Origin: Deltaproteobacteria bacterium
GTDB lineage: Bacteria > Myxococcota_A > JAADFL01
DNA length: 64,000 nucleotides
Reading direction: 5' to 3'
Assembly (NCBI GenBank): GCA_013152945.1
Contig: JAADFL010000120.1
Coordinates: forward strand, 1-64,000
Within the stretch, counting starts at the first letter, position 1, and each line of letters starts with the position of its first letter. Below the pieces are notes generated by a model. That model made no database searches. It saw only the letters and a program-made list of their open reading frames with translations, and was not told the origin of the DNA. This document shows, piece after piece, positions 45,260 to 54,784 of this stretch. The translations under genes were made by a program, and so were the position numbers.

Positions 45260-45981
45260 TGACCGGGTCAAAACAGGTGCTTGTTGTCATCCCTGCCCTG
45301 AACGAGGCACCAAGGATCGGGAAAGTCATAGAAGCGGTTAAAAAAAACCTGGAACATGCCCGTATCCTCGTGGTCGACGATTTTTCCAGGGACAATACCA
45401 AGCAAATCGCCGAAGATACAGGTGCAATGGTGCTGCGCCATCCATTTCACCTGGGTTACGGCGCTACCTTGCAAACAGGTTACAAGTACGCATTACAACA
45501 AGGTTATACAGGCCTGGTTCAGCTCGATGCGGATGGTCAGCATGTTGCAGCCTATCTGCCCCGATTGCTTGGCCCGGTCAAGAGAGGGGAGGCTGACGTG
45601 GTCCTGGGCTCCAGGTACGCCGGGGTAGGACATTACGAGGGGCCCTTATTCAAAAAGATCGGCTCTCTTCTATTTGCCCGGCTTGCGTCCCTGCTGGCAA
45701 GACAACGGATAACAGATCCTACGTCAGGTTTCAGGGCACTGTCCAAAAAGGCGATCGCCATATGCTGCGCGGATTCCTTTCCAACGGATTTTCCCGATGC
45801 AGACACCCTGGTACACCTGAAACGTGCGGGCCTGACCATAATGGAGATTGGTGTAGAGATGAGGGCAAGTCCTGACAAGCCTTCCATGCACCATGGATTG
45901 TCACAAGTTTATTATGTTTACAAGATGTTCCTCTCGACCCTGGTCGTCATGACCAGGGGTAGGGCGAAAAAGGAGAATTGA
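45259..45981 (+). CDS. DPM1-like family 2 glycosyltransferase
   Basis: 240 residues of the polyprenyl-phosphate mannose synthase type, which load a sugar onto a lipid phosphate. It begins LVVIPALNEAPRI, has DDFSRDNT and the DAD of LVQLDADGQH, and lacks a C-terminal membrane domain. It overlaps the stop of the previous gene (TGATG). The next gene encodes a DUF2304 membrane protein, which often accompanies this enzyme and may help to anchor or flip the lipid-linked product. Confidence 0.88.
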   Translation: MTGSKQVLVVIPALNEAPRIGKVIEAVKKNLEHARILVVDDFSRDNTKQIAEDTGAMVLRHPFHLGYGATLQTGYKYALQQGYTGLVQLDADGQHVAAYLPRLLGPVKRGEADVVLGSRYAGVGHYEGPLFKKIGSLLFARLASLLARQRITDPTSGFRALSKKAIAICCADSFPTDFPDADTLVHLKRAGLTIMEIGVEMRASPDKPSMHHGLSQVYYVYKMFLSTLVVMTRGRAKKEN

Positions 45982-45983
45982 AA

Positions 45984-46337
45984 ATGCCTCTTGTCCAGCG
46001 TGTGATGGCACTCGCCATCGGGGTCGGACTCATGCTCCTGGTCGTAGATTTGGTAAGGAGAAGGAAGCTCAAGGAGGAATATTCCGTATTGTGGTTGCTC
46101 CTGGGGTTTACCGTCCTCATACTTGCAGCATGGTTTCCGCTTGTAAGATTTCTGGGAGGATTTCTGCACGCCTCGACTACTGCGACCATACTCTTTTTCG
46201 GCATGATTTTTCTTGTGTTTATCGCACTTCATTACTCGGTCAAGATCTCCAAACTGACCCAACAAGTCAAGGAGCTGGCCCAGGAAGTAACATTGCTCAA
46301 GGCTGAAATCAGCAAGCACGGGAGATCAAACGGTTGA
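45984..46337 (+). CDS. DUF2304 membrane protein
   Basis: 117 residues with three hydrophobic helices and the DUF2304 pattern: a short Arg/Lys-rich loop after the first helix (VRRRKLKEEYSVLWLLLGF) and a C-terminal coiled coil (LTQQVKELAQEVTLLKAEI). The gene is almost always beside a DPM1-like transferase, as here, and is probably its membrane partner. AAGGAG lies eight bases before ATG 45984; the stop overlaps the next TTG start. Confidence 0.85.
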   Translation: MPLVQRVMALAIGVGLMLLVVDLVRRRKLKEEYSVLWLLLGFTVLILAAWFPLVRFLGGFLHASTTATILFFGMIFLVFIALHYSVKISKLTQQVKELAQEVTLLKAEISKHGRSNG

Positions 46338-47347
46338 AAAGGTCCTGCTCCGCAATAGTGGTCAACTGGAATTCCGGGCATGACCTTGCAGACTGCCTGG
46401 ACTCGTTGCTCGCCCAAAACAGACCCTTTGATGAAATAATCGTGGTGGACAACGGATCTACGGACGGATCTGATCGTGCGGCAATGGAAAAGGGCATCAG
46501 CTTTTACAAGTTACAACACAATCAGGGCTTTGCATCCGCGGCAAACCTGGGCGCAACCAAGGCTGAAAGCGCTTTTTTGGCATTTATCAATCCTGATGTT
46601 GTCTTGGATCCATACTGGCTGGAACATATGCTGGATCCATTCGACAAGTTTGGAAAAATCGGCCAGGCAGGTGGAAAGGTACTTTTTGAAGATGCTCCTT
46701 ATAAAGTTGAAAACACCGGTCACCTGATGTTCTTCGACGGCCTAAACAGGGCCAGGAGCAGGGGAAGGAGAGATCTCAATGTTATTGACGAGCTTGGGCC
46801 GCCGTTCTTCCCGAGCGGGTGTGCCGCTGTTTACTTGAAAAAGGCATTTGATGCTGCAAATGGTTTTTGTGAAGAGATGTTTGCCTTTGGAGAAGATGCG
46901 GATCTTGGGATCAGACTGAGGATGATGGGATATGACTGCGCCTATGTTCCAAAGGCTATTTCCAGGCACAAGCTGTCCAATTCAGCCGGCAGATGGTCGG
47001 AAAATAAAGCCTACCTGGTGGAAAGAAATAGGATCTGGGTGCTCACAAGGACATTTCCCTTGGCGGCATTTATTTTCAGTCCAACATTCACCACATTCAG
47101 GCATATACTCCAGTTAATCGCAATTTTGAAAGGAAGGGGCGCACCCGCAAGGTTCGTGGATTCAAGTGGAGCCTATGAACTGGCCAAAACAGCACTTCGC
47201 GCATACAGGGATGCCCTTGCAGGTCTGCCCGGGCAAATAGTCAAAAGAAGGGAATTCCGCAGGTCCCGGCCATGGCCTGACCTGGAATTCTATAGGTGGC
47301 TGATACAGTACAGAGCCGATCCTGTGGACCTTGCAATGGGAGAATGA
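46334..47347 (+). CDS. Family 2 glycosyltransferase
   Basis: 337 residues. The GT2 core reads SAIVVNWNSGHDLADCLDSLL, VDNGSTDGS, a metal-binding FINPDVVLDPYW, and the EDADLGIRLR block, followed by a helical, partly hydrophobic C-terminal section. It resembles rhamnosyl- or galactofuranosyltransferases of O-antigen clusters. TTG at 46334 overlaps the previous stop (TTGA) and has GGAG nine bases upstream. Confidence 0.86.
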   Translation: MKRSCSAIVVNWNSGHDLADCLDSLLAQNRPFDEIIVVDNGSTDGSDRAAMEKGISFYKLQHNQGFASAANLGATKAESAFLAFINPDVVLDPYWLEHMLDPFDKFGKIGQAGGKVLFEDAPYKVENTGHLMFFDGLNRARSRGRRDLNVIDELGPPFFPSGCAAVYLKKAFDAANGFCEEMFAFGEDADLGIRLRMMGYDCAYVPKAISRHKLSNSAGRWSENKAYLVERNRIWVLTRTFPLAAFIFSPTFTTFRHILQLIAILKGRGAPARFVDSSGAYELAKTALRAYRDALAGLPGQIVKRREFRRSRPWPDLEFYRWLIQYRADPVDLAMGE

Positions 47348-47350
47348 GCG

Positions 47351-48718
47351 TTGAGATTACTCCTTGTCAACCCGCCGCTTCCTTCGGGGCTTTCCTCGAA
47401 TTTCTTGCTCCCGCCCTTGGGGCTTGCGTACCTTGCATCTGTTGCATCGAGCAGCGGACATGAGGTATCTATTCTGGATTGCCCTGCTCTTGGAATCGAA
47501 ATGGATGATCTTGCCGGCCATGTTCAACCAGGCGGTTTTGACATAATAGGCCTGACCGGAACATTTCAACAGGCAAAGGAGGTAGCTGATGCTGCGCAAA
47601 TCCTCGGTGCAAAATCCAAGTTCCTTATTGCAGGCGGGCCGTACGCCACGTCCGCACCGGAAGATTTCTTTTCCAGGGTGAGCAAGGTCGACCTGTTGGT
47701 GCGCGGTGAGGCTGAAGATCTTTTACCTGAACTCATGTCCACATTGGAAAGGGGAGACGATCCATCAAATCTGGACGGTGTAGCCCTTCCAAACAGGCCG
47801 GCCGCCATCAGGCGGCCGGGGCCAAACCCGGACAGGCTGCCCAGGCCTGCAAGGTGGATGTTGCCATGGAAAAATTACAGGCATCCCCTGGCCGAATCCA
47901 AGCCCATTGCGACCATGATTACATCAAGGGGATGCAGCCATGCATGCACGTTCTGCGACAGGTCTGTTACCGGCAACAGGTGGAGAGCCAGGGAACCCGA
48001 TGACGTAGTGGACGAGATGCTCGAGCTTGTTGCAGCAGGTTACCGGCAAACAATAATTTATGACGACGATTTCCTGGCCGACCCGGAAAGGGCCGCCAAG
48101 ATCTGTGAAGGCCTGTGCATGGCAGGCTCACCCATATCCTGGTCCTGCGAGGCAAGACCGGAGAAGCGCGATAAGGCTCTGTACAAATTTTTGAAAAGGG
48201 CCGGGTGCAGACAAATAGCTTTTGGCGTCGACGCTGGAACGCAGACCGGGCTCGACGAGCTGAAAAAGGGCCTGGATGTGAACGAGATAGAGATAGAGTT
48301 CAGACATGCAAAAGAGTCGAACCTGGATATCCTCGCGTACTTCATAATAGGCTTGGAGAGCGAACCGCCCTTACGACTCGATTGCCTGAAATACGCATTG
48401 AAACTCGATCCTGACTTTGCCCAGTTCTCTGTCCTGGAGGCATATCCCGGAAGCTCGCTTTGGAGAAAATGGCGCGGAATGGAAAGAGACGTTGAACAAA
48501 AAGCCGTGCTTGGGCCGGCTGACCTGGGACCAGGAAGAAAAAACGTTTATTATCCTGCAAACGTACTGAAAAAGGCGCTGAAAAGGTCGTACATCGGCTT
48601 CTATGCAAGACCTGGTTACATGCTCAGGCGGATGGCAGGAGTTTCCAGCCTTGTACAGCTTTCAGGTCTTGTACAAGCCGCCGAAAGGCTCGCTTCCTGG
48701 TCACTTGGACTCAAATGA
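47351..48718 (+). CDS. B12-binding-type radical SAM enzyme
   Basis: 455 residues of the BchE-like class. The N-terminal cobalamin-binding-like domain reads LLLVNPPLPSG ... GLTGTFQQAKEVADAA ... IAGGPYAT, and the radical SAM domain has Cys195, Cys199 and Cys202 (SRGCSHACTFCDRS) for the 4Fe-4S cluster. Members methylate unactivated carbons or rearrange substrates; in sugar clusters they often C-methylate or modify a glycan or lipid. A TTG start at 47351 follows GGAGAA. The stop forms an ATGA overlap with the next gene. Confidence 0.88.
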   Translation: MRLLLVNPPLPSGLSSNFLLPPLGLAYLASVASSSGHEVSILDCPALGIEMDDLAGHVQPGGFDIIGLTGTFQQAKEVADAAQILGAKSKFLIAGGPYATSAPEDFFSRVSKVDLLVRGEAEDLLPELMSTLERGDDPSNLDGVALPNRPAAIRRPGPNPDRLPRPARWMLPWKNYRHPLAESKPIATMITSRGCSHACTFCDRSVTGNRWRAREPDDVVDEMLELVAAGYRQTIIYDDDFLADPERAAKICEGLCMAGSPISWSCEARPEKRDKALYKFLKRAGCRQIAFGVDAGTQTGLDELKKGLDVNEIEIEFRHAKESNLDILAYFIIGLESEPPLRLDCLKYALKLDPDFAQFSVLEAYPGSSLWRKWRGMERDVEQKAVLGPADLGPGRKNVYYPANVLKKALKRSYIGFYARPGYMLRRMAGVSSLVQLSGLVQAAERLASWSLGLK

Positions 48719-49914
48719 AAAAGAAAACGCCGGGATTGCTGCACGTGGTGCCGTACTTTGATGGTGCGGATGCATACGGCGGAATCCCAAGGGTGGCGGC
48801 CGGCCAGGTATGGGAACTCTCGAATCGCGGATACGAGGTGACAGTTTGCACAACAGATGCAAGGGACGCCGACAGGAGACACCCTGCCTCTAAAAAGAGC
48901 ATCATGTACAACAAGAGCAAGGTCCACTATTTCAAAAACATGAGCAACGGACTTGCCTACAGGCAAATCTTTCTGCCTCTAAAGGGCCTTGCCTGGCTAT
49001 GGGACAATGTCTGCAATTTTGATGTGGTTCACCTGCACGGCTACAGGAATCTTTTAAACGAGGTGGCTGCGACTGCTGCAAGGAAACACAGGATTCCTTA
49101 TGTAATACAGGCCAACGGAACCGTCCCAAGAATCGAGCGAAAAAAAACCGTAAAGTTGCTGTATGACCTGGTGATTGCAAGAAAAACCATGCAGGGATGC
49201 AGTATGGCAATAGCTGTTTCCGAAGCTGAAAGGTCACAATATGTGCAGGCAGGCCTGGACCCTGCCCGTGTTGCGCTGGTGCCGAACGGTCTTGACCCGG
49301 CAGAGTTCAAAGACCTTCCGTCCAGGTCCGAGTCCAGGAGGAAACTCGGCATAGGCCCTGGAGAAAAAATTATTGCATTCCTTGGCAAGGCAACTCCAAG
49401 AAAAGGCATTGATACACTTGTAAAGGCTGTTTCAAGTCTGAAACCGGATTACGGTTTGAGGCTCGTAATCAGTGGAAGCGACATGGGAGGCGTAAAACCT
49501 GCGCTTCAGTTGGCTGCACGGCTTGGTATCGAAAGCAGGATTGCCATGCTGGGCCCGGTGGAAGGAAAGGAACGCTTGTCATTGCTTGTAGCTGCTGATG
49601 TCAGCGTGTACGCGGGCCGGGATGAAATTTTCGGCATTTCAGCCTTCGAGTCGATAATGTGCGGCACGCCTGTAATCGTTGCTTCCGACTCTGGGTGTGG
49701 CGAATGGGCCAAAAAGACAGGCTGCCCGTGGCTAATACGGCCAGGGGATGCGGTAGCATTGGCTGAATGGATCGAACGTATTCTGGGCGAGCCTTCCAAG
49801 GCCGGTTCGACAGTGAGGCTTGCCCGTGAATTCGTCAAGAGGGAACTTTCCTGGGGACAGGTGACGGATTCTCTGGAAAAGGTGTACATAAAGGCGCTTG
49901 AAATCGTTGCCTGA
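48715..49914 (+). CDS. Family 4 glycosyltransferase
   Basis: 399 residues of a GT-B transferase. The N-terminal acceptor domain starts GLLHVVPYFDGADAYGGIP; the donor domain has IAFLGKATPRKGIDTLV and the E-x7-E block in DEIFGISAFESIMCGTPVI. The 4-bp overlap with the radical SAM gene makes it the last member of the seven-gene cluster. Gap to the convergent pilY1 gene is 129 bases with no clear terminator. Confidence 0.88.
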   Translation: MKKKTPGLLHVVPYFDGADAYGGIPRVAAGQVWELSNRGYEVTVCTTDARDADRRHPASKKSIMYNKSKVHYFKNMSNGLAYRQIFLPLKGLAWLWDNVCNFDVVHLHGYRNLLNEVAATAARKHRIPYVIQANGTVPRIERKKTVKLLYDLVIARKTMQGCSMAIAVSEAERSQYVQAGLDPARVALVPNGLDPAEFKDLPSRSESRRKLGIGPGEKIIAFLGKATPRKGIDTLVKAVSSLKPDYGLRLVISGSDMGGVKPALQLAARLGIESRIAMLGPVEGKERLSLLVAADVSVYAGRDEIFGISAFESIMCGTPVIVASDSGCGEWAKKTGCPWLIRPGDAVALAEWIERILGEPSKAGSTVRLAREFVKRELSWGQVTDSLEKVYIKALEIVA

Positions 49915-50043
49915 TAATACCGTCAGTACCAAGTTTTTTAGTGTTCAGCTTTCAAGATTGTTTTGTACGCACGTGTAATTTCTTGTTCGAGGACAGGATG
50001 TTGTTTTTCTTGCAACGAAATAATATCAGGGCAAGTATTCCTC

Positions 50044-53000
50044 CTACAGCAAACCTCCCCAACTCTCGTACCTACACCGGGGTTTCTTTGGTTGCTTGAG
50101 CTTCCTACTTCCCGAAGTGCCGGAAGAGAGCACGCTGTTAAGCCCGATCTCGCCGAAAGACGGCGTGAGAATCTGGTTCGGAGCTTCTTCCGGAACCACC
50201 ACTTTTGCCACTCCACCGGTTCCCGGCAGGCCGGTGCTGATGATAGCGGTGTTTCCTCCCACCAGCGTTCCTGCATGCATGTTCAGGATATTGACCCCGT
50301 AAAGGTAACGCAGCCATTCCATGCATCCAAAACCAGGGGCTCCTCCGACCACCGGCTCATTGGCAGTAAAATATACCTGCCCGAATACAACCGCCGGAGT
50401 ACCGGTGACCTTTTTGTTCGGCCCGAGGAGCAACCTCGAGGCACAGCATCCTGTTGTACAGTATTCGTCCGGGTCGCATCCCGCATCATATGGCGATGCC
50501 ATCTCACCGGTCATCTTGGATCGCAGGATGGTCTCGTTGGCACTGGACGGGCTGACCGTAGGTGAATAGGTATTCCTCAAGGCAAAAACCCATTCCTGGC
50601 GACCACGCCTGTTTGCCGGCAGGGGCCCTGTGGGCGTGCCCATATCCGATATGTCATCCGGGTTTCCGGTAGTGACCACCAGGATGACACTTCCATCTAT
50701 ATCGCGGACAAGGGCAGGTGCCACAACTATTGGCTCCCTGGATACCTGCCAGCCTGTGCCCTGGTACTGGTCCCAGAAATCATTCTGGCCGTCAGGTATC
50801 TGCCAGTACTGCCATGCAGGCTGGGTGTTGGCAGGATCAGCACGTATATACTTCTCCTGGGGACCTGCAGGGTCCCACAGGCCGTTTCTTGCTACCAGTT
50901 TGAAAAGCCTGCCTTCGGAATTGCCGAACCATATCTCCTTAATACTGGAAAAGGTGCCGGACCCGAGAGCCACAGGCTCACCTGTCAACGATTCACGGGT
51001 AAACGAACACTTGGTTGCCGGGCATCCTACACTGCCGCACCTGCACAGGCCGTCCACCTTGTCGCGCCATATAAGGTCCCTGGTATTCAAATCCACGATA
51101 TAGAAGTACTGGCCTATTTCCCCTGGCGTGTCTTCCGGCGCATAGCCGCCTGGAAAAGCCATTATTGGAATCTTGCCATCCCTTGCGCCGCCGATTGTCA
51201 AGAACAGGTGTCCGAGTAAAGGCTTGCTCCAGGTTATCCCGAGATTCTCGAAGCGATCCGTCTTGCCTGTTATTTTTTCATCGAAAGGTACATTTGCTGC
51301 ACCTGAGGCCAACCTGGGAGAGTACTCGCCTATGAAACCGGGCGGCTGGTTGTTCTGTAGCTTTGTAGCATTGGTAATATCCAGTGCCCAGTAACTCCTG
51401 CCGCCCCTGGTGCCGCCTGCAAGGACCCGGCGATACTCGTCGAGGCCCGGAAAATACAGGTCTTTCACGACCGGCGTGGCATCCACGTAAAAATGCTTGC
51501 CCTCGAGAAGAGGAACCTTCATCGGTTGCAGAGTCACCGGATTTATTTGTGTGTAGTAATCCTTGCCCTCCAAGGCCTGGTCTGTCCATATGCCGCTCAT
51601 TCCCGGCAGGTATCGCAAGTTTTTCAGTACTGAATACGGCACATAGCTCCAGAGTGCTCTCCTTGTCCAGGTGCCTGAATGTGCAGTCACTGCATCATCA
51701 ACCACGAATGCATGGACCTGGCCGTCTCCTGTTGCAACGAATGCCATTGTGGCATCCCTGCCGTCCGGATCGCCCGCATAGTCCTCAACAAAAGTCTGCC
51801 AGGCATCATCTCCTGCTCCCCGCGGCGGTCTGGCAATCACCACCTCTGAGTGCAACACCTCGCCCGGCAAGCAGTCGCCCCCAGCCGGCATGATACCTAT
51901 TCCAGCTTCTGACGGCCTGGGGCACTTGAGTCTATTGACAACCTTCTGTACCTCTGCATTTCTGGGCAACTCCATTATTTCGCGCAGCCTGTTGAAGTTG
52001 GCAGGCTGTGTAATATCCACAAGGTTCCAATTCGGGGGAAAAGCAGAATATATCGGCCTTGCCTTGGGAAGGCTGAAGAGTTCCCATGTACTTACTGTAG
52101 GGCCGTCTATGGGAGCGAAATATTCCCTGTTATTAACTGCATCGAATGTCAGCCTGACCCTCCTTCTTTTCATCTCGAGGCGCCAGGGAGTCTTGGCCTG
52201 CACATCCACTCCTGCCCCGGCTGAAGCGGTCTGCCCGATCCTGAACACCGGGTCCACTATGTAGTACAGGGGATCCACGAGCGGCCCTTCAGGGGCCCTG
52301 GCCCTTACCACTGCCGGTGGCTGGTGCCTTGCAAGAACCTGGTGCTCCAGTATGGGACGAAAAACCCTTTCTCTTATGGCATCCCTGACTTGCTGCACCA
52401 TTTGCCTGTCGTTCCATCCTTCTTGGCCTGCAACATCAGTAGTGCCGTGCTCCAAATCGACCCTGATATAGTTGGCGTTGTACGTTGCCGTGTAGTACTT
52501 GGTGACGTCAGTGTTCTCGTGCTCGATGGAACTCGTGTCGCCCGCGGTGTGCATAGCCGTAAGTGTCGCATTCGCCCCTGCCTGGCCCCTAAGTAATGTA
52601 TCCAGCCGGTCCTCTGTGTTCAAGGCGACCACGAAAGTCTTGACATGGAGCCCGAAGCCCTGGAGAGGGCCCGTGCCTTCCGCATTCAGGCCGGCAGCCA
52701 ACCGGCTGATGACCGTGCTCGAACAGTCATAGTTGCCGCATTCCTCCAAAGATGGTGCGCTGCCGGTAATCAGCAGGATATAAGTTTGCCTGCACGTCTT
52801 GAACGGATCGTTGACATCGGACAAATCGATCATGATCTGGGCATCTCGGAGCAGGGCCGAGAGCGGTGCCCTGCCTGCCAGGTTGTTCCTGAAATCCTTC
52901 CTCGTTCGCCGTCCGGTGTTGGGAGGAGTTCCCTGTACGTTCTGTCCCGATGCGGTTTCAGCCGCATCCAGTAGGGTAGCAATGATCAGGTCGTTTGTTT

Positions 53001-53973
53001 CTTTTTCCGATCTCTGGCAATTGGCTGTGTCAAAGCTCGCACACGTTCTTGGAACAACGTAGTTTCGTTCTCCATCCTTGGTGTACAGGCTTGCAAACGG
53101 CACGCTCAAGTACGCATCTGCACCATAATCGCCCCTGCCGTCAGTGAATCCCCATGCCCTCAATGGAAAGTCATTCCAGTCCCCGGGATCGTTGTCGAGC
53201 AACATGAGCCCGAACCTAATCTGTGAACCGAAGTTGTTGCCATTCGCAGTCTCTTTCCATCGCAGGAGTCCGTTGTCGTCGATCCGTACGGCGTCATTAT
53301 TTTGGTTGTAGTCGTAAAATCCCCTCCTTCCGTTTCCTCCCGAATAGATAGTTGCCCGTCTTATCATTGGCTTATTCAACCAGTTGGGTGCGCCTGCACA
53401 GGCTCCTGCGACTGCCATTCGGCATATAGGGAAAAAGGCGGTATTCGGACTCACCTCCGGCAGGACAGGCTGGGTAAAGTTGGCAAGCTGGTCGAAACCA
53501 TTGAACCTTCCTCCACCCAAAAGAGTGGCCGGATCTCCTATAGCGCTGTCGTCAGGGTACCTCATGCGCCATGGGTCGCCTGAAGGAGGGTCCTGGTAGT
53601 CGCCCAACAGGGCTTGTATTACGATATGGAACAAGGTGGGAACCCTGTCCGGGCCATAACGATTGTTGGGTGGTCCTCCACTCACGATTTCCTGTGGAGA
53701 ATGGAACCAAACATTGTTCCACTGCTGGTGCCAGGGTCTCCTGTTCATGGCAAGGCTGTTGTCAAGCAGAATGAGAACCTGGGGCTTATGGCCGTACTTG
53801 AAGGTCTCGTTTCCCAGGTTGCGCCAGTTGGACTGGTCGCTGAACTCGGGGATACCAAGTTCGGTCCACTGGGCATTTGCCTTGCCCGGCATTGCCGAGA
53901 CAAGCATGACCACGGCCGTTGCAAGTAACATCGATCTTGCCCCGGCCAATCTATTTTCCCGCCATCTTAACAT
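50044..53973 (-). CDS. pilY1: PilY1-like type IV pilus tip / adhesin protein
   Basis: 1,309 residues with a signal peptide (cleavage after KANA, residue 34). The N-terminal half holds a VWA-like domain opening VLILLDNSLAM; the usual MIDAS DxSxS is degenerate (DNSLA). The C-terminal half is the PilC/PilY1 beta-propeller with ATMAFVATGDGQVHAF, YVPYSVLKNLRYLPG and a LVVTTGNPDDI block. PilY1 sits at the pilus tip, primes assembly with the minor pilins and can sense surfaces or bind calcium. It closes the minor-pilin set, 219 bases after pilX. The ribosome site AAGGAG is present twice (see 53976-53997). Confidence 0.9.
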   Translation of the reverse strand: MLRWRENRLAGARSMLLATAVVMLVSAMPGKANAQWTELGIPEFSDQSNWRNLGNETFKYGHKPQVLILLDNSLAMNRRPWHQQWNNVWFHSPQEIVSGGPPNNRYGPDRVPTLFHIVIQALLGDYQDPPSGDPWRMRYPDDSAIGDPATLLGGGRFNGFDQLANFTQPVLPEVSPNTAFFPICRMAVAGACAGAPNWLNKPMIRRATIYSGGNGRRGFYDYNQNNDAVRIDDNGLLRWKETANGNNFGSQIRFGLMLLDNDPGDWNDFPLRAWGFTDGRGDYGADAYLSVPFASLYTKDGERNYVVPRTCASFDTANCQRSEKETNDLIIATLLDAAETASGQNVQGTPPNTGRRTRKDFRNNLAGRAPLSALLRDAQIMIDLSDVNDPFKTCRQTYILLITGSAPSLEECGNYDCSSTVISRLAAGLNAEGTGPLQGFGLHVKTFVVALNTEDRLDTLLRGQAGANATLTAMHTAGDTSSIEHENTDVTKYYTATYNANYIRVDLEHGTTDVAGQEGWNDRQMVQQVRDAIRERVFRPILEHQVLARHQPPAVVRARAPEGPLVDPLYYIVDPVFRIGQTASAGAGVDVQAKTPWRLEMKRRRVRLTFDAVNNREYFAPIDGPTVSTWELFSLPKARPIYSAFPPNWNLVDITQPANFNRLREIMELPRNAEVQKVVNRLKCPRPSEAGIGIMPAGGDCLPGEVLHSEVVIARPPRGAGDDAWQTFVEDYAGDPDGRDATMAFVATGDGQVHAFVVDDAVTAHSGTWTRRALWSYVPYSVLKNLRYLPGMSGIWTDQALEGKDYYTQINPVTLQPMKVPLLEGKHFYVDATPVVKDLYFPGLDEYRRVLAGGTRGGRSYWALDITNATKLQNNQPPGFIGEYSPRLASGAANVPFDEKITGKTDRFENLGITWSKPLLGHLFLTIGGARDGKIPIMAFPGGYAPEDTPGEIGQYFYIVDLNTRDLIWRDKVDGLCRCGSVGCPATKCSFTRESLTGEPVALGSGTFSSIKEIWFGNSEGRLFKLVARNGLWDPAGPQEKYIRADPANTQPAWQYWQIPDGQNDFWDQYQGTGWQVSREPIVVAPALVRDIDGSVILVVTTGNPDDISDMGTPTGPLPANRRGRQEWVFALRNTYSPTVSPSSANETILRSKMTGEMASPYDAGCDPDEYCTTGCCASRLLLGPNKKVTGTPAVVFGQVYFTANEPVVGGAPGFGCMEWLRYLYGVNILNMHAGTLVGGNTAIISTGLPGTGGVAKVVVPEEAPNQILTPSFGEIGLNSVLSSGTSGSRKLKQPKKPRCRYESWGGLL

Positions 53974-53975
53974 CT

Positions 53976-53997
53976 CATGCTCCTTGCCATGCTCCTT
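53976..53997 (-). repeat. Tandemly duplicated Shine-Dalgarno before pilY1
   Basis: On the minus strand AAGGAGCATG occurs twice, 12 bases apart, just ahead of the pilY1 ATG. The nearer copy is six bases from the start codon. The remaining gap to 54192 shows no gene or structure. Confidence 0.8.
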
Positions 53998-54192
53998 ACC
54001 TGCCTGGTCCTGTATTCATCACGATGCCCAACCTGTTACACATTATGACAATCGAGACCAACCAAGCCCCAATAACAAATTAAGCATACGTCGTTCATTT
54101 CACCTCGAATCATCAAAGCCATCTCCTGTCCTTTTTATTAACAAGTCCAAGCAAGCTTCCTAATATGATACCTTTCCCCGTTCCTCCGGTTC

Positions 54193-54780
54193 CTAGTGCT
54201 GGCTCCTGCAAGCCACTGGTTGCGCCGTAATGGTTCCTCTTGAAAACATGAGCGGCTGATCTCCTGTGCCCGGGGCCTTGCTCTGCACCAGGACATCCAG
54301 TTTCTGCATGCAGAATTTTCCATCCAGGGCCATTGGAATCTCAGGCCCGTGGTTGAAAAGAAACACGCTGTAATCATACCCTCCCCTTCCATGCGGATCG
54401 AAGGTGGGTGTGAATGCCCCCACAAAGTCGCGGAACTCTGCTGCAGACGTGAACTTGGGATCCAATGTGCATGTGCCTGCCGTGGCACTGCAGTTCAGGG
54501 CCGCCACCGGCGTACCCAAGGTAAAGGGATTATTGACCTCCCAAGACTTTTCCGCAAACTGGGACGGATTCCTGTCACACAATCCAACGAGTTGATTCAA
54601 GGCTCCTTCTGTAACCTGCTTTAGGAGTTGGGTCTCCCGCAGGTTGCCGGATGCCTTCAGCTCTGAAGTAGTCAACCTTACCGATACAAAGCCGACCCAC
54701 ACCATTGTGGAGATGAGCAGGACCGACACCCAAAGGGCATTGCCGTTCTCCTGTCTTTCGAGTCTTCTCAGAATATTCAT
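54193..54780 (-). CDS. pilX: PilX-like minor pilin
   Basis: 195 residues. An N-terminal helix (GNALWVSVLLISTMVWVGFVSV) preceded by a charged leader RRLERQENGN matches PilX, which lacks the usual Glu5. The globular part has three Cys, including a C-terminal pair. It is part of the pilus-tip initiation complex. ATG at 54780 has GGAG seven bases upstream and follows the pilW stop by four bases. Position between pilW and pilY1 supports the call. Confidence 0.78.
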   Translation of the reverse strand: MNILRRLERQENGNALWVSVLLISTMVWVGFVSVRLTTSELKASGNLRETQLLKQVTEGALNQLVGLCDRNPSQFAEKSWEVNNPFTLGTPVAALNCSATAGTCTLDPKFTSAAEFRDFVGAFTPTFDPHGRGGYDYSVFLFNHGPEIPMALDGKFCMQKLDVLVQSKAPGTGDQPLMFSRGTITAQPVACRSQH

Positions 54781-54784
54781 TCGA

